A stretch of 60,271 nt of DNA from assembly GCA_017417385.1 (NCBI GenBank), contig JAFPZF010000049.1:1-60271 (forward strand). Direction: 5' to 3'. Source of the DNA: Bacteroidales bacterium. GTDB taxonomy: Bacteria > Bacteroidota > Bacteroidia > Bacteroidales > Marinilabiliaceae. Below the pieces are notes generated by a model. That model made no database searches and was not told where the DNA came from. It worked only from the letters and a program-made list of their open reading frames with translations. A program made the position numbers and the translations under genes. This document shows positions 18,421 through 26,273 of this stretch, piece by piece (positions within the stretch are counted from its first letter, which is position 1; each line of letters begins with the position of its first letter).

Positions 18421-19785
18421 ATGAGCAGCAGAAAACGCTTCATGCTCCCAGAGGAGGAGATACCGCGCCAGTGGTATAACATCGTGGCAGACATGCCGAC
18501 CAAGCCACTGCCACCACTCGACCCGAAGACCCACAAGCCGTTGAAGCCGGAGGACCTGTATCCGATCTTCTCTAAGGCAGTCTCTCAGCAGGAGCTCAAC
18601 GAGACGGATGCGTGGATAGACATCCCGGAGGAGGTATGGAACTGCTACCGCAACTATCGTAGCACACCGCTTGTACGTGCGACAGAGCTCGAGAAGGCCC
18701 TCGGCACGCCGGCGCATATCTACTTCAAGAACGAGAGTGTCAGTCCCGTCGGTTCGCACAAGCTAAACTCCGCCCTTGCGCAGGCATATTACTGCAAGAG
18801 CGAGGGCATCACGAACGTCACCACGGAGACGGGTGCGGGACAGTGGGGCTGTGCACTAGCGTATGCTGCTCAGACGTTTGGCCTTGAGGCTGCAGTCTAT
18901 CAGGTCAAGATCAGCTACAACCAGAAGCCGTACAGAAGGAGCATCATGCAGACCTTCGGTGCGCAGGTGACGCCGTCGCCGTCAATGTCCACTCGAGCAG
19001 GAAAGGACATCCTGACGCGCGACCCGAACAATCAGGGCTCGCTCGGTACGGCGATCTCGGAAGCCGTCGAGCTTGCAGTCACGACGCCTAACTGCCGTTA
19101 CACGCTCGGTTCGGTCCTCAACCACGTCACCCTTCATCAGACCATTATCGGACTCGAGGCCGAGAAGCAGATGGCGATGGCGGGAGAGTATCCTGACGTT
19201 GTCATAGCATGCTTTGGAGGCGGCTCGAACTTCGGTGGACTCTCGTTCCCATTCATGAGGCATAACATACTTGACGGGAAGAAGACACGTTTCGTAGCAT
19301 CGGAGCCAGCGTCTTGTCCGAAGTTGACGCATGGAGTCTTCCAGTATGACTTCGGCGACGTAGCGGGCTACACGCCATTGCTGCCAATGTTCACGCTCGG
19401 GCATAACTTCATGCCGGCGAACATCCATGCTGGAGGTCTACGTTATCATGGTGCGGGTACGATAGTCAGCCAGCTCCTGAAGGACAAGATGATGGAGGCT
19501 GTCGACGTCAAGCAGCTGGAGAGCTTCGAGGCAGGAATCCTGTTTGCGAGGACGGAGGGCATAGTACCGGCACCGGAGTCGTGTCATGCGATAGCGGCGA
19601 CGATCAGGGAAGCCAAGAGGTGCAAGGAAGAGGGCAAGGCAGAAGTGTTGCTCTTCAACCTCTCTGGTCACGGACTGATCGACATGAGTGCATACGACCA
19701 GTATCTCTCTGGCAGCCTCCAGAACTTCGAGGTGTCGCAGGAGGATGTGAATAGAAACATCGAGCAGCTCGAGAAGATAATCTAA
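18421..19785 (+). CDS. TrpB-like PLP enzyme (TrpB2)
   Basis: A 454-residue tryptophan synthase beta-like enzyme of the long TrpB2 class. It has an N-terminal extension ending in PLVRATELEKALG, the PLP lysine in GSHKLNSALA, the glutamate region TETGAGQWG, and the phosphate-binding FGGGSNFGG loop. TrpB2 proteins make Trp from indole and serine, often without a TrpA partner, and no trpA is near. It lies 40 bases after pyrC. A dedicated promoter is not obvious. Confidence 0.92.
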   Translation: MSSRKRFMLPEEEIPRQWYNIVADMPTKPLPPLDPKTHKPLKPEDLYPIFSKAVSQQELNETDAWIDIPEEVWNCYRNYRSTPLVRATELEKALGTPAHIYFKNESVSPVGSHKLNSALAQAYYCKSEGITNVTTETGAGQWGCALAYAAQTFGLEAAVYQVKISYNQKPYRRSIMQTFGAQVTPSPSMSTRAGKDILTRDPNNQGSLGTAISEAVELAVTTPNCRYTLGSVLNHVTLHQTIIGLEAEKQMAMAGEYPDVVIACFGGGSNFGGLSFPFMRHNILDGKKTRFVASEPASCPKLTHGVFQYDFGDVAGYTPLLPMFTLGHNFMPANIHAGGLRYHGAGTIVSQLLKDKMMEAVDVKQLESFEAGILFARTEGIVPAPESCHAIAATIREAKRCKEEGKAEVLLFNLSGHGLIDMSAYDQYLSGSLQNFEVSQEDVNRNIEQLEKII

Positions 19786-19810
19786 GAAAGATTTCAGTCT
19801 ATAATAGGAA

Positions 19811-19848
19811 GGGGGGAGCATCGAGTCAACTCGGCGCTCTCCCCTTTC
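19811..19848 (+). terminator. Terminator of trpB2
   Basis: A 9-bp stem (19811-19819 with 19836-19844, one G-T pair) with an inner cgag/ctcg stem, followed by TTTCT. Confidence 0.7.
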
Positions 19849-19894
19849 TCGTGAGCGTCGAGACGCAAGAAGAAAAGGAATGTTAGGTGATGGG

Positions 19895-19934
19895 CAAAAA
19901 AGAAGAGGCTGCCCGAGTGGTGGACAGCCTCTTT
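19895..19934 (-). terminator. Terminator of the TonB-receptor operon (minus strand)
   Basis: Arms aagaggctg (19903-19911) and cagcctctt (19925-19933). On the minus strand it is followed by a T-rich run (cttttttg). It probably also stops plus-strand readthrough. Confidence 0.8.
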
Positions 19935-19975
19935 ATCGTAATACCCTAAAATGGCTTTAAGAAGCCTTTTAAGGC

Positions 19976-22345
19976 TTAGTTAGCAGCCTCCATGAGAGAA
20001 CCCTCGACGTACTCGAAAACGCCGTCGGAAACCACCTTGTAGACAATCGTCCAGCTATGGTCGGCAGCGTTACCGCCATCGACACCGTAGTAGGCAATGA
20101 AGTTGACCGTGTAGGTAACATCGACGCCAGGGACAGCCTTAGCAGCTGGGTAGAGGCGAGCGAGCGTGCCAGCCCAAGCCTCGATAAGGTTCTTCTTCAT
20201 CTGCTCGACAACCTGCTCGTCTGTCATGCCCTCGTAGCCAGCGGCATACTGCTGACGAGCGGAACCTGCGCGCCAGTCGACATCGTTCTGGTAGGCGCTG
20301 CTACCCGTGTAGTACTCGTTGTTGCCGTAGCTCGTGACGTAGCCCTGGCCCTTGGTCGTGAAGCCAGCCTTCGTATCGACATTGTCCCATACCCAGTCCG
20401 TGCAAGCTTGATAGAAAGACTGGATGAAGGCGTCGCCCTTGAGGTGAGGGAGGTCGATGACTACGCTAGGAGCGAGGAGCCAAGCGCCGTTGGTCTTAGC
20501 GAAGCGGTTCGTAGAAACCTCGAACTTAGGAGCGGTCTTCCAAGCGCCAGCCTCGAAGACATACTCGTCGGCAGAGATAGAAGTCTCCTTAGAAGAAGCG
20601 TCGTAGAAGTTGTAGACAACCTCCTTGACCATGCCCTCAGTCGGGTACTCAACCTTCTTGGCGAGGAAGTTAGGCAGGTAGTTGCTAGCAGGCATAGAAG
20701 CGCTGAAGTTGCTGTACTTGCTGCCCATAGCCGTGTAGTCCTCGGAAGAGACGACGACAGCGTCGGTAGCCTCGTTCCAAGCCTTACCGTTGTAGCTGTA
20801 GATCAAGCTGCGAGTTGCGTTCTCGGCAGCCTTGAGGCTCTTGTTGCCGTTGACGACGAATTTAGCACCCTCGGTGTAGTCGGTAGAGACGCAGACAGAG
20901 AAGTACTTAGCCATCGTCTCCTGGTCGTTGAAGTAGTTGCCGCAGAGGTTGAAGATAGCGAGCGGCGTGGTAGCCTCGGTGAGGTCGATCTCAGGAGTCA
21001 CTACCCAGCTCTCTGCAGCGTAGTTGACCTTGCTAACGTTAGCCGTAGCCTTAAGACCATACTGCTTCGTCGTAGACCATACAGCGCTAACCTCTGGAGC
21101 AAGGTTGACATCGACAAACGTGTAGCCCTCTGGAGCGTCGGTAGAAGCAGAGCAGAGGTGGCTAGCGGCGTACTTGCCGGAGTAAGCGCCATAGTTCTTG
21201 AAGCCCTTGTCGTAGGTGAGAACCTTAGAAGTCAGAGTGTTGCTGACAGCGAACTTGTTGCTGCCGAGCGAGGTGAAGAGCCACTCAGCGCCCTCAGCAG
21301 GAACCTCGTCAGCATAGTTGAAGTTGTTGTAGGTACCCTTCATGTAGAGGTACTTGCCGGCAGCGTTCTTGATAGTCTTGCCGAGCGTCCCGTTAGCGAT
21401 CTCGAGGACATAAGGAGCAGCGGCCTCAGCCGTCAGGGTCTCCGTGTAGTCGATAGAGTCGCTCTTGCAGTAGCCGTAGCCCTTCTCAGCGTCCTTGCCC
21501 ATGAGCGAGCCGAAGAACATGAGGTGGTTGCCGTCGGCGGTCTTAGCAGCGATGAGATACTTGCCCTCCTTTATCTTGCTAGACAGAGCATAGGAGCCGT
21601 CGGTACCTTCAGCGAAGAGGAGCACCTCGTTGTCGCGAGCAGCGCCCTCGTTGATGTTGAGGTTGATGAGCTCGATAGTACCTGCGACAGTCTCGTCGCT
21701 CGTGTAGCGGAAGCCGAGACGAACCTTCTGACCAGCGTAGGCAGAGAGGTCGACAGTAGCCTGGGTGTAGTCCCAAGACTTTCCGTTAGGGAGATTGTTG
21801 ACAGCGACAGACTTCCAGTTAGCGAGGACTTCCTCCTCTTCAGGCTCCGTTGTAGCGACTGCGTCGCTCCAGTTCATCGTGACGACGACGTAGTCGCCGC
21901 TAGCTGGCTGAGCCACGACAGAAGGGAGGAGGGACTTAACGTTGTCGAGAGTAGCCGGGGTGACGACCTTATTGGCGCCGATCTTAGCGTAGTCCTCGTC
22001 AGCGAGCGTGTAGGCTTTAGCCTTACGAGCAGCCTCGAGCTTAGCAGAAGCGGTGGTCGCGAGGTTGTAGGTGACCTCGATAGCGCTCTTGTCGTCAGCT
22101 GTCGGGTACTTAGAGGAGAGGATGTTGATGATAGCTGCGGCAGCGGCGTCGTCGGACTCGAAGTAGCCAGCCTTAGCGCCGTTCTTAGAGTAGTCCTCGT
22201 CGGTCAGCGTGTAGCTGAGCTTCTTGATGTCCGTATAGTCAGCGCGGACAAGGTCGTCGAGACCTTCGAAGTGGTCGTCGTTGTAGTCGCAGGCAGCCAG
22301 CGCGAGGGCTGAGAGGCAAGCGATTGAATATATCTTAGTATTCAT
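19976..22345 (-). CDS. Large surface lipoprotein with choice-of-anchor-like beta domain
   Basis: A 789-residue lipoprotein. The signal peptide ends at Cys19 (ALALAAC) and is followed by DYNDDHFEG, an acidic stretch that fits the lipoprotein surface-export signal of Bacteroidota. A ~60-residue module recurs: YTLTDEDYSKNGA (46-58), YTLADEDYAKIGA (112-124) and VVVSSEDYTAMGS (about 520). Residues 180-230 (TQATVDLSAYAGQKVRLGFRY) and 415-490 (ESWVVTPEIDL) look like jelly-roll 'choice-of-anchor' domains. It sits 22 bases downstream of a TonB-dependent receptor and is probably its cell-surface partner in place of SusD. Substrate unknown. Confidence 0.82.
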   Translation of the reverse strand: MNTKIYSIACLSALALAACDYNDDHFEGLDDLVRADYTDIKKLSYTLTDEDYSKNGAKAGYFESDDAAAAAIINILSSKYPTADDKSAIEVTYNLATTASAKLEAARKAKAYTLADEDYAKIGANKVVTPATLDNVKSLLPSVVAQPASGDYVVVTMNWSDAVATTEPEEEEVLANWKSVAVNNLPNGKSWDYTQATVDLSAYAGQKVRLGFRYTSDETVAGTIELINLNINEGAARDNEVLLFAEGTDGSYALSSKIKEGKYLIAAKTADGNHLMFFGSLMGKDAEKGYGYCKSDSIDYTETLTAEAAAPYVLEIANGTLGKTIKNAAGKYLYMKGTYNNFNYADEVPAEGAEWLFTSLGSNKFAVSNTLTSKVLTYDKGFKNYGAYSGKYAASHLCSASTDAPEGYTFVDVNLAPEVSAVWSTTKQYGLKATANVSKVNYAAESWVVTPEIDLTEATTPLAIFNLCGNYFNDQETMAKYFSVCVSTDYTEGAKFVVNGNKSLKAAENATRSLIYSYNGKAWNEATDAVVVSSEDYTAMGSKYSNFSASMPASNYLPNFLAKKVEYPTEGMVKEVVYNFYDASSKETSISADEYVFEAGAWKTAPKFEVSTNRFAKTNGAWLLAPSVVIDLPHLKGDAFIQSFYQACTDWVWDNVDTKAGFTTKGQGYVTSYGNNEYYTGSSAYQNDVDWRAGSARQQYAAGYEGMTDEQVVEQMKKNLIEAWAGTLARLYPAAKAVPGVDVTYTVNFIAYYGVDGGNAADHSWTIVYKVVSDGVFEYVEGSLMEAAN

Positions 22346-22367
22346 TGTATAGACTTAAAGGGTCAGA

Positions 22368-25088
22368 TTAGAAAGAAACTTTGAACTTGACGGAGTAGGT
22401 CCTACCGAAGTTGTAGAAGATCGAGTAGGCAGACTTCCAGTCGTGGTTAGCTCCATCGGTAGCGTTGACGATGTACTCGTTGTTGAAGAGGTTGTCGACG
22501 TTGCCAGAGAAGCTAGCATTCAGCTTGTCGCAGAGCTTGAAAGAGTAGCCGGCGTTGGCGCTGAACTTGTGGCCCGACGGGATGCGCCAAGGATCCTTGA
22601 ACGTCTTAGTGCCGCCCCACTCGATGTCGGAGCCCTTGACCTCCCAGTCGGCGTAGTTGCGAGCGAAGAGGTTGTAGTCGATACCGAGGCGGAGACCCTT
22701 CATAGGCTTGAACTTGATGCCGAGGGCAGCAGTTGTCTGAGCGGAGCCACCGACGCGAACCTTATCGAGCTCGATGACAGACTTAGCGTGGTCGGCAGCC
22801 TTAGCGCCGCTTGCTACAGTACCCTTGCTGTCTGCCAAAGGCTGACCCATAGAGTCGTAGAAGTAGCCCGTCGTGTTGCAGTCCCAGATCCAGTTGCCGA
22901 GAGAGAGCATACCGTTCATCTCGACCCACTCAGCAGGGCGAGCCTTCAAGTCGAGCTCAACACCCATGTGGCGAGCGTCGACGCCTTCCATGTTGATGTT
23001 CCAACGGTCGGTAGTGCCATCGGCGAGAGTGAAGTCGCCAGTCTTCGTCATCGTCTTGTCCATCCACTTAGTGAAGTAGGCGTTGAGGTCGAGTTTAAGG
23101 ATGTCGTTGTTGAAGCCGTAGCCAGCCTCGAAGGAGACGATCTTCTCGTTGACAGCGTCAGGGTTGGTAGCGTTGCTGACCTGAGCGGAGAGGAAGGCGC
23201 CGCCGGAGAAGAACGGAGCGCGGCTGATGTAGCCGGCGTTGAAGAATACGTTGTTGTACTCGTTGAGGTTGTAGTTAGCGCCGCCCTTGACAGTGTAGCC
23301 CCAGAAGTTGACGTGCTCAGACTCAGCGTGGCTGTCGTCATAGTAGAAGCGGTCGTAGCGCCAGTAGGTAGTATTGGAGAGGGAGCCAGAGAGGAAGAAG
23401 TTGAAGTCGTCGAGAGTGTATTCAGCCTGAGCGAAGGCGCCGCCCTGGACAGTGTAGCCGTCGTAGTCGCGGTAGACGACGTCGCCGACGTGGAGTTTCT
23501 CAGTCTTGAAGTTCGGGTCGTTAGCCTTGTAGTTGTTAGCAGCCTTGACGTTCTTACGGCTATCCTCGTCGATGTAGTATGCACCGTTGTAGAGGTCGAT
23601 AAGTTCATTGGTGTGGACGCCCTTGTACCAACGGAAGTCGATACCGCCAGAGATAGTCAGGTCGTCGTTGACCTCGTGGTTGTAGTTGGAGAGGAGTCCG
23701 AGCCAAGTGTGGTAGTTTTTGTTCTTGGACATTACCATGATAGAGCCCTGGTCGCTCTGCTCGTTCATTTCCTGGATCTTGTCGTAGGCGAAAGTGCCAT
23801 CAGCGTTACGGTACTTCATATTGAGAGTGCCGCTGTTGGCGCCGTACCAGTCGTTGCGGGTATTGTTGCGACCCTGGCCAGCGTAGCCGTTACCGCGGCC
23901 TATAGAAGAGTAGAGAGCCGTCGAGAGCGTCTGGCGCTCGTTGATTTGCCACTGGTGGTTGAGGGAGATCTGTGGCTTGTGGTATTCGTTGTGAGAAGAA
24001 GTCTTACGTTCGCCGTTCTTGCCGAAGCCGTAGGTCGGGTTGTACTTGTAATGACTATCGTTTTTCATGTAGTCCTTAGCCTGCTGCCAGCCGACGATTG
24101 TGAGGCCGTCGTAGCTGCTACGCTGGTTGTGCCACTGTGGAGCGCCGAAGGCCGTGAGGGAGAGCTGGTGGGAGTCGTTGAGACGCTTAGCGATAGAGAC
24201 GAACCAGTTGTAGGCCTCGAACTCAGTGCCCTGGACGTAGCCGTTGCCCCAGTTCTTAGCGAGGAGGACGGTGAGAGCCCAGCCCTTGTCGTTCATGCCT
24301 GTCGAGACCGTGGCGAGCATCTTCTGGTAGCCGTCGTTGCCGACAGCGTAGGAGACAGAGCCGCCGCGCTTAGCGTCGATAGACTTCGTGACGACGTTGA
24401 TAGTACCGCCGACAGAAGGTGCGGAGACCTTGCTGGCGCCGAGACCACGCTGAGTCTGCATCTGTCGGGTGACGTCAGAGAGGCCAGCCCAGTTGGACCA
24501 ATATACGCCGCCCCACTCCATATCGTTGACAGGGACGCCATTGATCATGACAGCGACGTTGGCGCTCTTGAAGCCACGCATGTTGATCTCAGAGTCACCG
24601 AAGCCGCCACCCTTCTTAGTAGCGTAGACGCCTGGGGTAGAGTTGAGGAGCTCAGGGAACTCCTGGTTGCCTAGCTTCTCCTCGATGATAATCGGGTCGA
24701 TGCTGGAGAGGGCGACCGGGGTCTTACGAGCGACGGCGATAGAAGACTTGACGACGACGTCGTCGAGGGCCTTGCTATCCGTCTTAAGCTGGATGTTGCC
24801 GACGTTGGCGCTAGTAGCCTGGAGCTTTTCGGAAGAGTAACCGAGGAAGCTAACCTCCAAGTCGGAAGGAATATTTTCGACAGAGATAGAGAAGTTGCCG
24901 TCGATGTCGGTTACAGTACCCTTAGTCGTACCGCTCTGGATTACGGCTGCGCCGACGATAGGTTCGCCCGTGGTAGCGTCGATAACCCGTCCTTTGACGG
25001 CTGTCTGCGCGGAGACGCAGACAGAAATCATCAGAAAAAGCAGCGATAGCGCGATGTGCGCCATGCTCTTGAAGTGAAGTTTCTTCAT
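22368..25088 (-). CDS. TonB-dependent outer-membrane receptor with CarboxypepD-like N-domain
   Basis: A 906-residue receptor. Signal peptide (to about residue 27, VCVSAQ), a CarboxypepD_reg-like domain at 29-112 (VKGRVIDATTGEPIVGAAV), the plug domain at about 125-240 (NMRGFKSANVAVMINGVPVNDMEW) and a C-terminal 22-strand-type barrel ending in F (SVKFKVSF). No STN/anti-sigma domain is present. It differs from classical SusC because no susD follows; instead a choice-of-anchor-type lipoprotein does. Transport substrate cannot be inferred. The coding strand uses mostly C-ending codons, which leaves long empty frames on the other strand. Confidence 0.92.
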   Translation of the reverse strand: MKKLHFKSMAHIALSLLFLMISVCVSAQTAVKGRVIDATTGEPIVGAAVIQSGTTKGTVTDIDGNFSISVENIPSDLEVSFLGYSSEKLQATSANVGNIQLKTDSKALDDVVVKSSIAVARKTPVALSSIDPIIIEEKLGNQEFPELLNSTPGVYATKKGGGFGDSEINMRGFKSANVAVMINGVPVNDMEWGGVYWSNWAGLSDVTRQMQTQRGLGASKVSAPSVGGTINVVTKSIDAKRGGSVSYAVGNDGYQKMLATVSTGMNDKGWALTVLLAKNWGNGYVQGTEFEAYNWFVSIAKRLNDSHQLSLTAFGAPQWHNQRSSYDGLTIVGWQQAKDYMKNDSHYKYNPTYGFGKNGERKTSSHNEYHKPQISLNHQWQINERQTLSTALYSSIGRGNGYAGQGRNNTRNDWYGANSGTLNMKYRNADGTFAYDKIQEMNEQSDQGSIMVMSKNKNYHTWLGLLSNYNHEVNDDLTISGGIDFRWYKGVHTNELIDLYNGAYYIDEDSRKNVKAANNYKANDPNFKTEKLHVGDVVYRDYDGYTVQGGAFAQAEYTLDDFNFFLSGSLSNTTYWRYDRFYYDDSHAESEHVNFWGYTVKGGANYNLNEYNNVFFNAGYISRAPFFSGGAFLSAQVSNATNPDAVNEKIVSFEAGYGFNNDILKLDLNAYFTKWMDKTMTKTGDFTLADGTTDRWNINMEGVDARHMGVELDLKARPAEWVEMNGMLSLGNWIWDCNTTGYFYDSMGQPLADSKGTVASGAKAADHAKSVIELDKVRVGGSAQTTAALGIKFKPMKGLRLGIDYNLFARNYADWEVKGSDIEWGGTKTFKDPWRIPSGHKFSANAGYSFKLCDKLNASFSGNVDNLFNNEYIVNATDGANHDWKSAYSIFYNFGRTYSVKFKVSF

Positions 25089-25114
25089 TTGTAGGTCTTA
25101 GAATGATTGTTGGT

Positions 25115-25123
25115 GCAAAACTA
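25115..25123 (-). promoter_or_regulatory. -7 box of the TonB-receptor operon
   Basis: On the minus strand this reads TAGTTTTGC, 26 bases before the ATG. A TTG about 22 bases further upstream (25146-25148) may be the -33 element. Confidence 0.65.
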
Positions 25124-25229
25124 CAAAAAAACATATATAATGGAACAATAAAAGGGATAATTATGCATTTGGGAATATCGTAGTATGGAATAAATCTGTA
25201 AAAGCGCAAGGTTGGGTCGGTGAAAGACT

Positions 25230-25476
25230 TAAGTTCCAATTAGGAATGAGGAATGAGGGATTAGGAATTAGCAATGAGGGGCGAGGAAGTTAACATAAGA
25301 CGGGAAAAGGCTAAGACAATTAGGAATTAGGAATGAGGAATTGGGCGGTGGAGGGGGTGAAGGGAAAGACGGGCGAAACGGAAGAGGAAGGAGGGGAGGA
25401 TAGGTATTAAGGACGAGGTGAAGTTAACATAAGACGGGAAAAGGCTAATACAGGTCTAACCCAAGAAAGCGGAGAG
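25230..25476 (+). repeat. Low-complexity direct repeats and a dispersed ~28-45 bp repeat
   Basis: Short direct repeats (ttaggaat, gaatgagg) around 25240-25350 surround two copies of aagttaacataagacggg... (25287-25314 and 25421-25465). Further copies are at 29029-29066 and, reversed, 13150-13169. No gene is seen. Confidence 0.75.
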
Positions 25477-25554
25477 TTATATTAAGTACCGGTTTGCTGC
25501 CTCGTCGATACTGGGAATTTCTGAAAGCTGCTTATTTCCGCGTTGCGCTTCATC

Positions 25555-25594
25555 ATCAAAATCCTCATTTACTTCAGTAAACTCCGGTTTTGAT
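25555..25594. repeat. Nested palindrome
   Basis: Outer arms ATCAAAA (25555-25561) and TTTTGAT (25588-25594); inner arms TTTACT (25568-25573) and AGTAAA (25576-25581). A diverged relative split by a hairpin unit is at 42706-42820. A 71-codon minus frame (25477-25692) crosses this palindrome and is not called as a gene. Confidence 0.7.
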
Positions 25595-25642
25595 GACTCG
25601 CGCGCCTTGACTTTGTCTTCATTCCTCACGTTGACTCCGTCG

Positions 25643-26119
25643 ACTTTTCTCACGCTCGGCAGAACGAGCAAGCTCGTTCTGCACTCGCTCAATCGAAAAG
25701 TTCGGCAATTTGTGCAAGCACATTGCTCTCGCTTAATCGGAATGTTGACTTCGCCTCATGTGCTCACGCTCGGCAATAGGAGCAAGCTCATTGACTAGCG
25801 TCTTACTTTCTCACGTTAGCTTCGCTGACTTTTCTACCGCTTGGCATAACGAGCAAGCTCGTTCTGCACTCGCTTAATCGAAAAGTTCGGCAATTGGAAC
25901 AAGTTCCATTGCACTCGCTTAATCGAAAGTTTGCTCTCGCTTAATCGGAATGTTGACTTTGTCTTCATTCCTCACGCTCGGCAATTTGTGCAAGCACATT
26001 GCTCTCGTTTAATCGGAATGTTGGCTTCGCCTCATGTGCTCACGCTCGGCAATAGGAGCAAGCTCCATTGACTAGCGTCTTACTTTCTCACGCTCGGCAA
26101 TTGGAACAAGTTCCATTGC
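25643..26119. repeat. Array of eight related hairpin units with a conserved AA loop
   Basis: Core palindromes at 25659-25682, 25705-25726, 25773-25793, 25844-25867, 25890-25912, 25981-26002, 26049-26070 and 26097-26119. Each is GCA + variable arm + AA + complementary arm + TTGC or CTGC. Four arm types occur (GAACGAGC, TTGTGC, AGGAGC, GGAAC), each with its matching partner. They are framed by (c)acgctcggc on the left and ctcgcttaatcg on the right. Units 1 and 4 have outer arms ACTTTTC/GAAAAGT. A segment of about 110 bases (25702-25815) recurs at 25978-26092. No gene is seen in 25093-26273. Confidence 0.88.
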
Positions 26120-26273
26120 ATTCGCTTAATCGAAAGTTTGCCCTCGCTTAATCGCACAAGTGAAAAACCTAATTTCTAGAAGCCTCCTTCTGTAAGGTAT
26201 GTATGGAATAAGATAGATCCCGGCCGGAAGGCTGGGATTTTTTAGTGGGTTGGAGGGAAGGGGAGTAAGAAAA

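Noticed and set aside
20057-22312. A 751-codon plus-strand frame opposite the lipoprotein gene, and a 743-codon frame (22443-24674) opposite the TonB receptor
   Set aside because: These are mirror images of genes with strong C-ending codon bias, which removes stops on the other strand. The products are Val/Leu/Ser/Asp-rich without domains, while the minus genes have clear signal peptides and families.
25477-25692. A 71-codon minus frame in the repeat region
   Set aside because: Runs through the nested palindrome and the first hairpin unit; the protein sequence is dictated by the repeats.
25643-26119. CRISPR array
   Set aside because: Units are not evenly spaced, the variable parts are self-complementary rather than unique spacers, and no cas genes are in the window.
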